The notes below the pieces were generated by a model that saw only the letters and a list, made by a program, of their open reading frames with translations, did no database searches and was not told the origin of the DNA. Below are positions 36,880 through 45,383 of a stretch of DNA of 64,000 nucleotides, piece after piece. The first letter of the stretch is position 1. The number at the start of each line of letters is the position of its first letter. A program made the translations under genes and the position numbers. Origin of the DNA: Microbacterium oxydans (GTDB lineage Bacteria; Actinomycetota; Actinomycetes; Actinomycetales; Microbacteriaceae); assembly GCF_000956405.1 (NCBI RefSeq), contig NZ_JYIV01000030.1, positions 186,001-250,000 on the forward strand, in the 5' to 3' direction.

Positions 36880-38139
36880 ATGAAGCTCACCCAGTTCGAA
36901 GCCCACCAGGCATGGGCAACCCTTGGCGCCGTTGCCGAAACGATCAGCCGGCTGCGCGCGGCGGATCTGGGCACGAATATCGATGCGATCCAAGATCTCG
37001 AAGTTCAGGTTGCCTACCTGCGTAGCCGGTACAAGGCTCGCAAGCGGCTTGCTCCGTCGGTTTTCCCGACCCAGCTGGACTCGCTCGAAAGTAATCTCCA
37101 GGCTCTTCACGGATCGATTACGACCGCTCTCGCGAACGCTGATCCCACACGTACGCAGTACATTCAGCAGGGCCAGCAGTACATGCAACAAGCATTCGGC
37201 ATCATCGCGGCATGGGCCACTGCCACTCCGACCGTCGGGGAAGAACGAGCTGAGATTGCCGTGGTAGAAGAGCTGCAGCGCCGAAACGCAGAAGTTGACG
37301 CTCATATCCAAACCCGCATCAAACAGCTCGATGATTCGGCTCGGGCAGTCTCAGACCAGATCGTGGCGGCCCAGGCTGCGGCGGCGAAGTCAGAGGCAGG
37401 CGTCACTGCGGCAGCAGAAGAAGCGAAACGAGCGGTAGAAGCGGAGAAGGCTCGAATAGCAACTGTTATCGACGATGGCCAGAAGACTATTGCGGGCTTC
37501 GAAGCGGAACTCCAAACTTCGTTGGAGACTTGGCGGACGGAACTCACGACGGGCTTCGAAGCAAAGATGGAGGACCTGCGGGCCAAAGAGCGTGCACTCC
37601 TGGCCCAGTCGCGTGAGCGATTCGAAGAACTCAAGAAGACGACCAGCGACTATCAAGCGGTGGTCCAAGCCGACTCAGCGGACCGGTTGGCGAAGCACTA
37701 CGAGGTTGAGTCGAGGTCTGCACGGAAGTCAGGTTGGATTCTGACAGTGATCGGCGGCGCGATTCTCTTGTCTGCCGCACTGCCGTTGTTGGCGGTCGTT
37801 CTTGGTTGGCAACACGGGGAGGTCGATTGGACATCAATCGCTGCTCGCGCCGGTGTATCTGCGGTCTGCGTTGGTGCGGCAACGGTTGCCGTGCGGATGG
37901 GCGCGGGGTTCCACAAGCGATCGGACGACTACAAGCGATTGGCGATGGAGTTGCGGACGATGGGCCCGTTCTTGAGCACCGTTGAGGACTCGGAGAGCGT
38001 CGACCAAGCACGCCTTGATCTCGTGAACCGCACGTTCGGCCAGGCGTACGCGCCGCAGGCTGAGGCGAACGACGCAGATGCTGTGCCTGTTACCGTCCTG
38101 CAGCAGTTGCTGACGATGGTGACCAAGGCAATCCGATAG
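36880..38139 (+). CDS. Membrane-anchored coiled-coil protein, candidate cargo gene
   Basis: 419 residues with no family I recognise. Residues 1-105 are helical. About 115-280 is a long Ala/Glu/Lys-rich coiled coil. Two membrane segments follow (about 285-309 and 320-343), and a soluble tail of about 75 residues ends the protein. It stands next to attL and is read opposite to the phage-type genes, the usual place for genes expressed in the lysogen. Its base composition is lower in GC than the chromosome. A role in phage exclusion or host fitness is possible but is only inferred from position and architecture. Confidence 0.7.
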   Translation: MKLTQFEAHQAWATLGAVAETISRLRAADLGTNIDAIQDLEVQVAYLRSRYKARKRLAPSVFPTQLDSLESNLQALHGSITTALANADPTRTQYIQQGQQYMQQAFGIIAAWATATPTVGEERAEIAVVEELQRRNAEVDAHIQTRIKQLDDSARAVSDQIVAAQAAAAKSEAGVTAAAEEAKRAVEAEKARIATVIDDGQKTIAGFEAELQTSLETWRTELTTGFEAKMEDLRAKERALLAQSRERFEELKKTTSDYQAVVQADSADRLAKHYEVESRSARKSGWILTVIGGAILLSAALPLLAVVLGWQHGEVDWTSIAARAGVSAVCVGAATVAVRMGAGFHKRSDDYKRLAMELRTMGPFLSTVEDSESVDQARLDLVNRTFGQAYAPQAEANDADAVPVTVLQQLLTMVTKAIR

Positions 38140-38160
38140 AGGCCTGCCCTCTAGGCGCAA

Positions 38161-38194
38161 AAGGCCCGCCCCAGCCGGAGCTAGGACGGGCCTT
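38161..38194. terminator. Bidirectional terminator between convergent element genes
   Basis: AAGGCCCG (38161-38168) pairs with CGGGCCTT (38187-38194). A run of A before it and TT after it would serve both the rightward coiled-coil gene and the leftward tape measure gene. Confidence 0.65.
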
Positions 38195-38213
38195 GAGGTG
38201 TATTACACCCTGG

Positions 38214-41039
38214 TTAGTCACCCACCGTTCTCCGCACGCCCGCAACCTGATTAGCGCGGCGCACCTTCTTGTCGATCGCATCCACGATCAGACCTTCGTC
38301 AAGGCCGTAGATGTCGCCGAACTGGTACGAGTTACCCGCGGCAACGGGAGCGGCCTGAGGTTGAGAGAACCCGAGCCGGTTACCCACCTCAAGCCACGTC
38401 CCATAGTTCTGCTGACGCTGATCCGACTTCGGCGAGATGTACGCTTCCCACGGCAACGTCCGCTCAGCGAACTTGTGGATCTCCGCACCGCCCGGATAGA
38501 TACCCGAACTCATGCCACCGTTTGCGAACTGCCTGTACGTGTACAGGTTGCCGTTCTCGTTCGGAGACACGTTGAACGAACCCATCTGGATCGACCCGCC
38601 ATCAGCTGCAACACGCACCCGGATAACCCGGTTGCTCTGCTGAGTAATGAACTGGTCAATCCCCCGCATCGCCGGCGACGTATCCACCGTGAGAATGATC
38701 GGCTTAGGCTTCGGGATGTTGTTGATCGCGTTAGAAACGTTCCCCAACGCACCGACCACCTGAGCCGAAGACCCAAGGTTCTGATCCGCCCACGCTTTCG
38801 CGGCCTCGATGTCGCCCGTCTTAGCGGCGATCATCTCAATCACCTTCTGCCTGCCGCTCTCCCACTCCGCTTGAGCGTCCTGCAACGTCCCGCCGTTCGC
38901 GAGGATAGCCTCGGCAGAATCACGGTGCGCCTGCTCAACCTCACGGATCGAGTCACGGAAACGAATCGAAGCATCATTCGTCCCACCAAAAGTAACGCCC
39001 TCGGCAGCAGCAGCATCGGCAAGAGCGTTGATAGACCCCAACGCATCATCATGCGCCGCCGCCATATCCATTGCCTTACCGGCAACCTCATCCAGTGCGC
39101 GCTTCATGTCATCCAGCTCGCCCACGGCCTCCTGCGTTGCGGCTTCCAGCTCAGACGTAGCCTGCGTGGCCTGACCTGTTGCATCGGCAGTATCCGATAG
39201 GGCGAACGCAAGCAGAGCATTCATGTCGATCTGCTTGCCGTTGGTGATCACATCGACGCCCTGCGCGGTCGCCTGCTTCACCAGAGCATCCCGGTACTCA
39301 GACATCGTGTTCAGAAGGTCAATCTGACCCTGCTTCGAATCCGTCATCTGATCCGTCAACATGCGGAACGACTGAGCAGCAGCCGGCGCATCAGTATCAG
39401 CCATCGTCGACAGCTCATGCCCAATGTCCTGCAAGTTCTTCTGCAACGTCGACGCCGCACCATCAAGCCCCAACAGGAACTTGTTGTTGTTGATGATGTC
39501 CAACTTCTCCTGGAACACCTCAACCGAAGCCGTGGCCTCCTTGATGCGCGACAAGAACGGGAGCGCCGAATCGGACGCCGCGAACAGTTCATCCGCAGAC
39601 TTCGCGTTCTTGATCACGTTCTGGAAGACCTCAGTCGACGTCTTGAGCTTGTCCAGCTCAACCTTGATCGTCGTGATGACAGCCGTGGCCGCCACCAGTG
39701 CGATACCCCAAGGGCCGGTCATGAACGAAGCGAACCGGACAAGACCCGCGCGCGTCGTCGCCCCAGAAACACCAAGCGTTTCCATCGCGATCTTGAGCGC
39801 AGCAAGCTTCGGGATCGCGACCAACGCCGCACCACCCAGCAGGCCAACACCAGCAGTAATCAGACCCACCCACAAGACGGCCTGCTTGCCGCCCTCGGGA
39901 AGCCCATTGAAACCATCCACCAGACCAGTAAGACCCTGCACAAGATCCCGCAGAGGCCCGTTCGCACCCTCACCCATAGAGATAAACGCGGTGTCCAGGG
40001 CGCCCGTGAACTGCTCCCAATCACCCAACAGGTTGTCAAGACGAGTCGCGGCAACCTCAGCCGCATACCCCTGATCGTCAACCGCGGAAATCCAGTTACG
40101 GATACCCGACTCACCCTCCTTGTAAATCACGTTCGCCGCACGCACAGCATCCGAACCAAACATGATCGACAAGGCCGCGTTACGCTGCTCCGGAGTCAGA
40201 TCCTTGAGAGCCGTTTGCAGGTTCCCCGCGAACTTCTCCATACCAACGAAGTTCCCGGAAGCGTCATACGCGCTGATCCCCAGTTCCTTCATCTTCGCCG
40301 CAGCCTCAGCAGACTGCGGGGTAAGACGCTGCAACATCGTCTTGAACGACGTACCCGCATCCGACCCAAGCAAACCCTGAGAAGCAAACGCGGCAAGAGT
40401 CGCCGTCGTCTCCTCAATCGTCAAACCAGTAGCCGCCGCAACCTGCCCACCCTGCTGCAACGCCGCAGACAGATCCGACACATCACCCATCGCCTTACCA
40501 GCACCCGCAGCCAGCAGATCAGCCACGTGAGACATGTCCTCACCACGCAGGTTGAACACCTTCAACGCGGTCGCAGCGATACCCGCAGCATCCGCAACCT
40601 CAAGACCACCCGCCGCAGCAAGGTCCAGGGAACCCTTCAACCCGCCACCAAGGATGTCCTTCGCGGACAGGCCAGCCTTCGCCAGCTCCTCAATCGCGTT
40701 CGCAGACTCCGTGGCCGAAAACACCGTCTTCGCGCCAGCATCCAACGCCGCATCACGCAGGGCGTCCATGTTCTGCCGGGCATCATCACCAGTAGCCGCA
40801 ACATGCGACATCGCCTGATCGAACTCGGCATACTTCGCGATCGCCACACCCACACCAGCCGCAATAGCAGCACCAGCAGCAAGCATCCCCGTGCCGATCA
40901 TCGTCATCGCTCGATGCGTTTCCTCAAGCTTCTTACCCTCAGCCGCCAGCGTCTTGACCGAACCCGTCGCCTGCTTCATGTTCCGGTCGAACTGATCGAT
41001 CTCCGCTTGAAGAACGACTTTCGTAATTCGTTCACCCAT
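38214..41039 (-). CDS. Phage tail tape measure protein
   Basis: 941 residues. In siphophages this protein sets tail length and reaches the host membrane at injection. The tape-measure core (TIGR01760-like) spans about 60-400, with FDQAMSHVAATGDDARQNMDAL, AIEELAKAGLSAKDILGG and the TPEQRNAALSIMFGSDAVRA block. Hydrophobic segments at about 46-68 and near 385-440 fit the family. The C-terminal third is Gly/Asn-rich with no lysozyme or peptidase domain seen. It is the largest gene of the element and the only clear virion gene. The reading frame is intact. Confidence 0.9.
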   Translation of the reverse strand: MGERITKVVLQAEIDQFDRNMKQATGSVKTLAAEGKKLEETHRAMTMIGTGMLAAGAAIAAGVGVAIAKYAEFDQAMSHVAATGDDARQNMDALRDAALDAGAKTVFSATESANAIEELAKAGLSAKDILGGGLKGSLDLAAAGGLEVADAAGIAATALKVFNLRGEDMSHVADLLAAGAGKAMGDVSDLSAALQQGGQVAAATGLTIEETTATLAAFASQGLLGSDAGTSFKTMLQRLTPQSAEAAAKMKELGISAYDASGNFVGMEKFAGNLQTALKDLTPEQRNAALSIMFGSDAVRAANVIYKEGESGIRNWISAVDDQGYAAEVAATRLDNLLGDWEQFTGALDTAFISMGEGANGPLRDLVQGLTGLVDGFNGLPEGGKQAVLWVGLITAGVGLLGGAALVAIPKLAALKIAMETLGVSGATTRAGLVRFASFMTGPWGIALVAATAVITTIKVELDKLKTSTEVFQNVIKNAKSADELFAASDSALPFLSRIKEATASVEVFQEKLDIINNNKFLLGLDGAASTLQKNLQDIGHELSTMADTDAPAAAQSFRMLTDQMTDSKQGQIDLLNTMSEYRDALVKQATAQGVDVITNGKQIDMNALLAFALSDTADATGQATQATSELEAATQEAVGELDDMKRALDEVAGKAMDMAAAHDDALGSINALADAAAAEGVTFGGTNDASIRFRDSIREVEQAHRDSAEAILANGGTLQDAQAEWESGRQKVIEMIAAKTGDIEAAKAWADQNLGSSAQVVGALGNVSNAINNIPKPKPIILTVDTSPAMRGIDQFITQQSNRVIRVRVAADGGSIQMGSFNVSPNENGNLYTYRQFANGGMSSGIYPGGAEIHKFAERTLPWEAYISPKSDQRQQNYGTWLEVGNRLGFSQPQAAPVAAGNSYQFGDIYGLDEGLIVDAIDKKVRRANQVAGVRRTVGD

Positions 41040-41049
41040 CTTTTGCCCC

Positions 41050-41370
41050 CTAATGCTTCTTCAATTGCTCGCCCCACCGAATTCCCGCCTCGACAACCTG
41101 CGCGGTAAGCCGATTGATCTTGTCCGGAACAATCGGTCTTTCTGGGTCCCAAATGTCGTAGGCCGTGGAAGCATCTGCGGCCCGTTCCGCTAACTTGAAA
41201 ACCAGCCGCGCAAGGGCAATAACCTGCCCGTCGCCATCAGCCTCTTTGTCGGCATATGCGCCGAGAATCTTTCGTGCGTCTTCTGACCCGGCGCGCGTCG
41301 CAAAAACGTCAATCAACCGATCTGCGACCGCCGAAACCTCTTCGTGCTTATCCACTTCTTGGCACCTCAA
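41050..41370 (-). CDS. Small protein upstream of the tape measure gene, possible tail assembly chaperone
   Basis: 106 residues from a TTG at 41370; a GTG at 41355 is an alternative. Mainly helical and charged (KHEEVSAVADRLIDVF, ILGAYADKEADGDGQVIALARLVFKLAERA). It ends 10 bp before the tape measure start. Tail assembly chaperone genes occupy this place in most siphophages, but I see no sequence signature and no slippery frameshift site, so the role is positional inference only. Confidence 0.6.
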   Translation of the reverse strand: MRCQEVDKHEEVSAVADRLIDVFATRAGSEDARKILGAYADKEADGDGQVIALARLVFKLAERAADASTAYDIWDPERPIVPDKINRLTAQVVEAGIRWGEQLKKH

Positions 41371-41502
41371 TCACCTGAAAACTGAACTTCGAAAAGTTTT
41401 GAACCCGCCAGACGCTTTTTTGCCCTCTCCGGCGGTTCCGGGGTGGATGGCCTTGGTGGGTGTCCCCCCTGGGGGTGTGCTTCGTACCCCTGGACATGCC
41501 AA

Positions 41503-41533
41503 GGGACCAGCCGAGTTGATGTCGACTGGTCCC
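41503..41533 (-). terminator. Possible terminator after the small-gene operon
   Basis: GGGACCAG (41503-41510) pairs with CTGGTCCC (41526-41533), 15 bp downstream of the stop of the leftward gene ending at 41549. The U-tract is weak. It would separate the early operon from the tail genes. Confidence 0.45.
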
Positions 41534-41548
41534 GTGTGGCTTGTGTGT

Positions 41549-42265
41549 TTATGCGTTCGTTGTCAGAGCCTTAGCCTTGGCGATCGCTGCGGGGATCGGC
41601 TGTGCCTTCTGCTCCTCGAGTGTCTGCCACTTGATGGTGACTCCTGCTCGGTGTGCTGCGAGCTGCCACGGTTCGCCGTTGGTGACGCGAGCGATGTAGT
41701 CCTGCCACTGGTCGCGGTCCTTGACCCAGAGCACGCGGCTGTGGGGCGTGTATCGCGTGGTCCAGACGTCAATGCGTGCCTGGCCGTTGAGCGATGCGAG
41801 TCGGTCGCGGTGTTCGCGGAGCACGTCAAGTTCGTTGATGGACTGTCGAAGCGCGGCGCCGGCTGGGTCGTAGTGGTTCTCGAGGTAGTGGTCTGCCTGG
41901 TCACCGGCTGCTGTTGCCGCTGTGGTGAATCGTTCTGCTGCGGCGTTGAAGAGTTCCGCGAACGCGGGGTCAACATCGGTGGCGAGTGAGATGAACCAGG
42001 CGTGGTCGATACCGGCTTCTGCTTGTGCTGCGACCTGTCGTGCGATGGCTGCTTGTTCGTCGTGTGCGGGGAGGGTTTGTGCTGCTTCGAGTGCGGCGTC
42101 GAGATCCTTGCTGGTGGTGATGGTGCTGGTGTCGATGGTTGGGCGTTCTGCAAGGCGAGCGGCCACGGTTGCGGCGTACTCTGCGAACTTTGTCGCTTCC
42201 TGCACCGTCTTGGGGATTCGGTTTGCGGGCATCGCCTCGGCGATGTGAAAGAGGTTGATTTCCAT
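41549..42265 (-). CDS. Element protein of unknown function
   Basis: 238 residues. Largely helical, Ala-rich and acidic at the start (AMPANRIPKTVQEATKFAEYAATVAARLAERP), with a central helical region and a more structured end containing VWTTRYTPHSRVLWVKDRDQWQDYIARV. No catalytic motif or known domain is apparent. AGGAG stands 8 nt before the ATG. It begins 6 bp after the preceding small gene and so is the last member of the tightly packed leftward operon. Confidence 0.65.
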   Translation of the reverse strand: MEINLFHIAEAMPANRIPKTVQEATKFAEYAATVAARLAERPTIDTSTITTSKDLDAALEAAQTLPAHDEQAAIARQVAAQAEAGIDHAWFISLATDVDPAFAELFNAAAERFTTAATAAGDQADHYLENHYDPAGAALRQSINELDVLREHRDRLASLNGQARIDVWTTRYTPHSRVLWVKDRDQWQDYIARVTNGEPWQLAAHRAGVTIKWQTLEEQKAQPIPAAIAKAKALTTNA

Positions 42266-42271
42266 GTGTAG

Positions 42272-42424
42272 TTACTCCTGGTTGTCGGTGTTCTGGGTTG
42301 TCGGGGCGGTTTTGCGTCCGAGGAGGACGTCGAGGTCGCCTGCTCTGTAGTGGGTCATGATCTGGTCTGTGGTCATGGTCTTGAGGTCTTCGCGGATGAT
42401 GGGCTGCGGTTCGTCGTCTGTCAT
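42272..42424 (-). CDS. Small element protein, 50 residues
   Basis: The peptide from the ATG at 42424 is acidic at the start (MTDDEPQPIIRED) and contains MTTDQIMTHYRAGDLDVLLG. Its start overlaps the stop of the upstream gene by 4 bp, which is the main support for it being real. Function unknown. Confidence 0.55.
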   Translation of the reverse strand: MTDDEPQPIIREDLKTMTTDQIMTHYRAGDLDVLLGRKTAPTTQNTDNQE

Positions 42425-42612
42425 GTCGTCGTGTCTTTCCTGTCGGTGGTCCTGCATTCGTCGCATTCGTTTAGCCACCATCCGTTTTCGGATTTGGTGA
42501 TGGTCCATCCGGCTGCAATTGCGGCGCGGGTGAGGTATGAGTTGCTTGCGTGGTTGCGTTCTGTGATGAATACGTTTGGGCATGTGTCACAGAGCAACGC
42601 GGGTTTGATCAT
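42421..42612 (-). CDS. Small zinc-ribbon-like protein, 63 residues
   Basis: From the ATG at 42612. Two CxxC pairs, LLCDTCPNV near residues 8-11 and NECDECRTT near residues 50-53, suggest a single zinc-binding knuckle. The middle, LTRAAIAAGWTITKSENGWWL, resembles small phage proteins of the zinc-finger type. Starts and ends in 4-bp overlaps with its neighbours. Confidence 0.65.
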   Translation of the reverse strand: MIKPALLCDTCPNVFITERNHASNSYLTRAAIAAGWTITKSENGWWLNECDECRTTDRKDTTT

Positions 42613-42872
42613 GTGGCCTCCTTCTCTGTGATGCGGACGCGGAGCCAGTTGGTGGCGACTCCGATGTTGACTGCCCATCCGTGCTCGCGGAGTCGTTGAA
42701 TGTCGGTGAGTGCGTCGTCGTTGAGGAAGTTTGGTGTGCAGAGCCACAGCCATTCGCCTGCATCGTTTTCGAGGAGGCGGGGTCTTCCTGCCCAGGGGAT
42801 GTATCCGTTTCCGAGTACGTCGCGTGGTCCGGCGTATTCCACTGGCCATTCTTCGGCTATGACCTTGCTCAT
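42609..42872 (-). CDS. Small element protein, 87 residues
   Basis: Rich in Trp (WPVEYAGP, YIPWAGRPRLL, EWLWLCTPNFLN) with a C-terminal AVNIGVATNWLRVRI. No domain recognised. It is linked by 4-bp overlaps to the genes on each side. Confidence 0.6.
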   Translation of the reverse strand: MSKVIAEEWPVEYAGPRDVLGNGYIPWAGRPRLLENDAGEWLWLCTPNFLNDDALTDIQRLREHGWAVNIGVATNWLRVRITEKEAT

Positions 42873-43027
42873 TCGCGTTCTCTCTTTTCGGTCCAGTCAT
42901 GCGTGGGCAACCTGTGGCCTGATGCTTCGAGTTGGGCGTAATAGTTGGCGAGTTCTCGAGCGAATGCGATTGGGGCGTCCCAGGCGGATGCCATCGCGGT
43001 CAGGTTGAGTGGTGCGGGCGTGCTCAT
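42869..43027 (-). CDS. Very small element protein, 52 residues
   Basis: Starts at the ATG at 43027 behind AGGAGG and ends with a TGA that overlaps the next start (ATGA). The peptide contains LTAMASAWDAPIAFARELA and ends HDWTEKRERE. The overlaps on both sides and the good ribosome site support it as a gene, though it is too short for any family call. Confidence 0.6.
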   Translation of the reverse strand: MSTPAPLNLTAMASAWDAPIAFARELANYYAQLEASGHRLPTHDWTEKRERE

Positions 43028-43890
43028 GCGTTTTCCTCCTGTCTTGGTTGCATGTAATCCCAGACGCTTGATGGGTCACCTGCCGATTCGGCGAACTCTT
43101 TACCAGCGTCGCTGAGGGCTGCGTACTCGGGGTCACCGAGTTGTGGGTAGTAGATGTCATCCGGCCTTCCGAGCGCTTTGAGGTATCCCCGTATCTGTTT
43201 AGTTGCGTCGACGCGGGTGAGCTTTCGCCATCGTTCGAGTTGCACGTCATTTGGGATGCCGCCGCCTGATGCGTAGCCCAGGTGGATAGCGAGGTCTTTG
43301 AGGTAGGCGACTTGCCCTTCTGTTGCTGTGTCCTCTTCGGGGGAGTCGAATGAAAATGCCTCGGACGCGCTTTCGACGAAAGCGGGTGTCACAGTTTGTT
43401 CATGTGTCTTGTTCAAGTAGGTCTTGTTAGAGGTGCTCGGAGCACCCAGGTTCGTATGCTCGGAGCACCCACCATCAAGCTCGGAGCACCCACTTTCGTC
43501 ATCCGCGTTATTGGGTAGGTGCTCGGAGCGCCTACGTTTGGGGATACGTTGACCGCGCCGACTTGTCGCCCAGATGAATTCAGGAGTCTCAGCCGCAAGT
43601 GCCACGTCATAGATGTTGGGAAGGTTCCTTGTTCCTTCCCGGCGCTTCGTTACCCGGATTAGCCCCTTCGCTTCCAAGAGGGGGATCGTCCGCTTTACGG
43701 TGTCGCGAGAGACACGGGCACAGTCGGCGATCGTTGTCATGCCTGGGAAGCACCGACCTGTTTTGTGGTCACGAAATCGCAGAAGAACGACATATACGGC
43801 CATCTCGTGCAAGGTCAGGTCTGCGTCATCGATCAGCCAGTTTGGGAGTCGAACCCATCCGTCTGATTTGACGCCGCGCGCATTGGTCAT
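43024..43890 (-). CDS. Winged-helix replication-type protein
   Basis: 288 residues from the ATG at 43890. The N-terminus, DGWVRLPNWLIDDADLTLHEMAVYVVLL and then MTTIADCARVSRDTVKRTIPLLEAKGLI (about 55-82), is the helix-turn-helix of RepA/DnaD-like phage and plasmid initiators. A Ser/Asn-rich linker (about 130-190) leads to a C-terminal region with TEGQVAYLKDLAIHLGYASG. It is probably the replication initiator or an early regulator of the element. It overlaps its neighbours by 4 bp on both sides. Confidence 0.75.
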   Translation of the reverse strand: MTNARGVKSDGWVRLPNWLIDDADLTLHEMAVYVVLLRFRDHKTGRCFPGMTTIADCARVSRDTVKRTIPLLEAKGLIRVTKRREGTRNLPNIYDVALAAETPEFIWATSRRGQRIPKRRRSEHLPNNADDESGCSELDGGCSEHTNLGAPSTSNKTYLNKTHEQTVTPAFVESASEAFSFDSPEEDTATEGQVAYLKDLAIHLGYASGGGIPNDVQLERWRKLTRVDATKQIRGYLKALGRPDDIYYPQLGDPEYAALSDAGKEFAESAGDPSSVWDYMQPRQEENA

Positions 43891-44216
43891 GTTGCCCCCT
43901 CTCTGGGGTCGTTGTCGTCGGGGAGGTTTCGGGCGTAGTCCACGCGACGTGCCGCGAGAGCGCCTGTAACGTCTTTGTAGCCGACGTGAGTTCGTGGCTG
44001 GTATCCCCGCCACGAAAGGGCGTCTTCGCCTCTTAGATGGGCGTCTACGGCCTGCCTGATGCCTTCGGGGCCGTGGTCCCGGAAAGCGCGGCGGATGAGT
44101 TTGAGCATCCGCGAGCGGGGGAAAGGCAGGCCAACTTCGTTGTAGAACCATGCCGCATAGCGGATTGTGGTCTCGATCGTGCCGTCATCCGCGGGCGCAG
44201 TGCCGCGCAGTGTCAC
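43887..44216 (-). CDS. Element protein of unknown function, 109 residues
   Basis: GTG start at 44216 overlapping the stop of the upstream HTH gene. It contains TIRYAAWFYNEVGLPFPRSRML and FRDHGPEGIRQAVDAHLRGE. It is basic and could bind nucleic acid. No known domain is evident. It immediately precedes the replication-type gene. Confidence 0.6.
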   Translation of the reverse strand: MTLRGTAPADDGTIETTIRYAAWFYNEVGLPFPRSRMLKLIRRAFRDHGPEGIRQAVDAHLRGEDALSWRGYQPRTHVGYKDVTGALAARRVDYARNLPDDNDPREGAT

Positions 44217-44413
44217 GCCGCGGTGCCGGTCCAGGCGATCGGAGTACCAGACTGCTCAAGGCTCTGCATGTCCACTCGCAGCAGTCGCGGCCCAAACCGG
44301 AGCGCTCGGATAGAACCGTCCGCGATTCTGCGTCGGATGGTCTGCGTGCTTACGCCGAGAACTTCGGCGGCATCGTCGAGGGTTCCCCAACCGTTGTGAA
44401 TTAGCGTGCTCAT
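44213..44413 (-). CDS. Helix-turn-helix protein, AlpA/excisionase-like
   Basis: 66 residues. GTLDDAAEVLGVSTQTIRRR followed by IRALRFGPRLLRVDMQSLEQ is a classic small MerR/AlpA-type HTH. It is the first gene of the leftward operon after the 300-bp control region. It could be an excisionase or a Cro-like regulator of that operon; the second excisionase-like gene lies at the other end of the element. Confidence 0.8.
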   Translation of the reverse strand: MSTLIHNGWGTLDDAAEVLGVSTQTIRRRIADGSIRALRFGPRLLRVDMQSLEQSGTPIAWTGTAA

Positions 44414-44716
44414 TATGCTTCCCCAGCCTTTCTATGGGCGCGTCTGTGTTCATAACTCCGGTTAATTGAAACCCGGCATATTTACATTGTGACTCACTCG
44501 TCTGCACTGATCCGCAGGGGGCATCAGGAGAGGGAAAGCGAATGCGGTAACATGTCATTCGATTGCATTTACGTAGGTTCACTTAGAACTCATCTAGATT
44601 TCTCCGAGAACGAAAGCTGGGAGTTTCCCTAGAGGTTGGCCTCGAGGTTTGGCGTCGGCGTGTCGCGCGCGCACGAAAGGGGCGAGTGTATTGAACCCGC
44701 CCCTTCGTTTCAGCGC
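44414..44716. promoter_or_regulatory. Element control region between repressor-like gene and early operon
   Basis: About 300 bp with no gene. It is AT-richer than its surroundings (for example AACTCCGGTTAATTGAAACC and TATTTACATTGTGAC near 44450-44495), as expected for the promoter of the leftward early operon. Near the repressor gene, ACGAAAGGGGCG (44673-44684) pairs with CGCCCCTTCGT (44698-44708), with one bulged base, 9 bp beyond its stop codon, and is a likely terminator. Confidence 0.5.
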
Positions 44717-45298
44717 TTACGCTGCGATCCTGGCCAACCGCTGGAACAACTCGCCGGGGTTGTCCGCGTCGATCACGTTGGCAATCCGTAGCAGGTCGCC
44801 TGCCGTCCATCCGCTACGCCCAGCGAGCTTGGCCGCGACAACGCCGGGGGTCAGGTTCATAGCGAGCGCGAGGGTGAATGGGGATACCGCTCGGTCTGCG
44901 AGCATTGCCGCGATTTCATTAGTGAGCGCCGCGTTTCCATCGCGCCTGTCCCTGCGGACGATGCGGGTGTTGAAGTCGCGGCAGATCCGCGCGGCCTCAG
45001 CGATACTCGCGGCCTGTGCGACCTGTGCGGTTGCGTCGACGGGGCGGCTTTCGAGCGTGTCGACCTCGAGCCGCCACATGCCTCGCGTGTCGTCGTACCA
45101 CAGCGCGACATCGCATTCCGTGGGAAACGACAGTCGCAGAAAGCGCGCTCCGTGCGGGCCGGGTTCACCCTCGAAGTACTCTTCTGCCGTCTGGATCTTC
45201 ACACCGCGAGCGGCCTGTGCTCGCAGCTCGTGTGCGGTCGCGTAGTCGCTCATCCACGGGGACATGGATACGGTATCTGACATACTGGTTGTACTCAT
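44717..45298 (-). CDS. Candidate element repressor with C-terminal HTH
   Basis: 193 residues from ATG 45298; the ATG at 45307 is an alternative, but AGGAG abuts it with no spacing. The C-terminal part SPFTLALAMNLTPGVVAAKLAGRSGWTAGDLLRIANVI (about 135-175) looks like a XRE-type helix-turn-helix. The N-terminal half (FLRLSFPTECDVALWYDDTRGMWRLEV) is unrecognised. It lies just downstream of the integrase gene and upstream of the control region, where immunity repressors are found in many actinobacterial temperate phages. The function is inferred. Confidence 0.6.
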   Translation of the reverse strand: MSTTSMSDTVSMSPWMSDYATAHELRAQAARGVKIQTAEEYFEGEPGPHGARFLRLSFPTECDVALWYDDTRGMWRLEVDTLESRPVDATAQVAQAASIAEAARICRDFNTRIVRRDRRDGNAALTNEIAAMLADRAVSPFTLALAMNLTPGVVAAKLAGRSGWTAGDLLRIANVIDADNPGELFQRLARIAA

Positions 45299-45383
45299 TT
45301 GGGTCATCTCCTGATGGGTATCGCCCTCACCGTTCTAGCCAACGGTGGGGGCATCTTTCTTCGGCGGGGGTCCGCCCAAGTCT

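Noticed and set aside
39424..40074. Plus-strand open frames inside the tape measure gene
   Set aside because: Ser/Arg/Ala-rich antisense frames without start context. The minus-strand tape measure protein is clearly coding.
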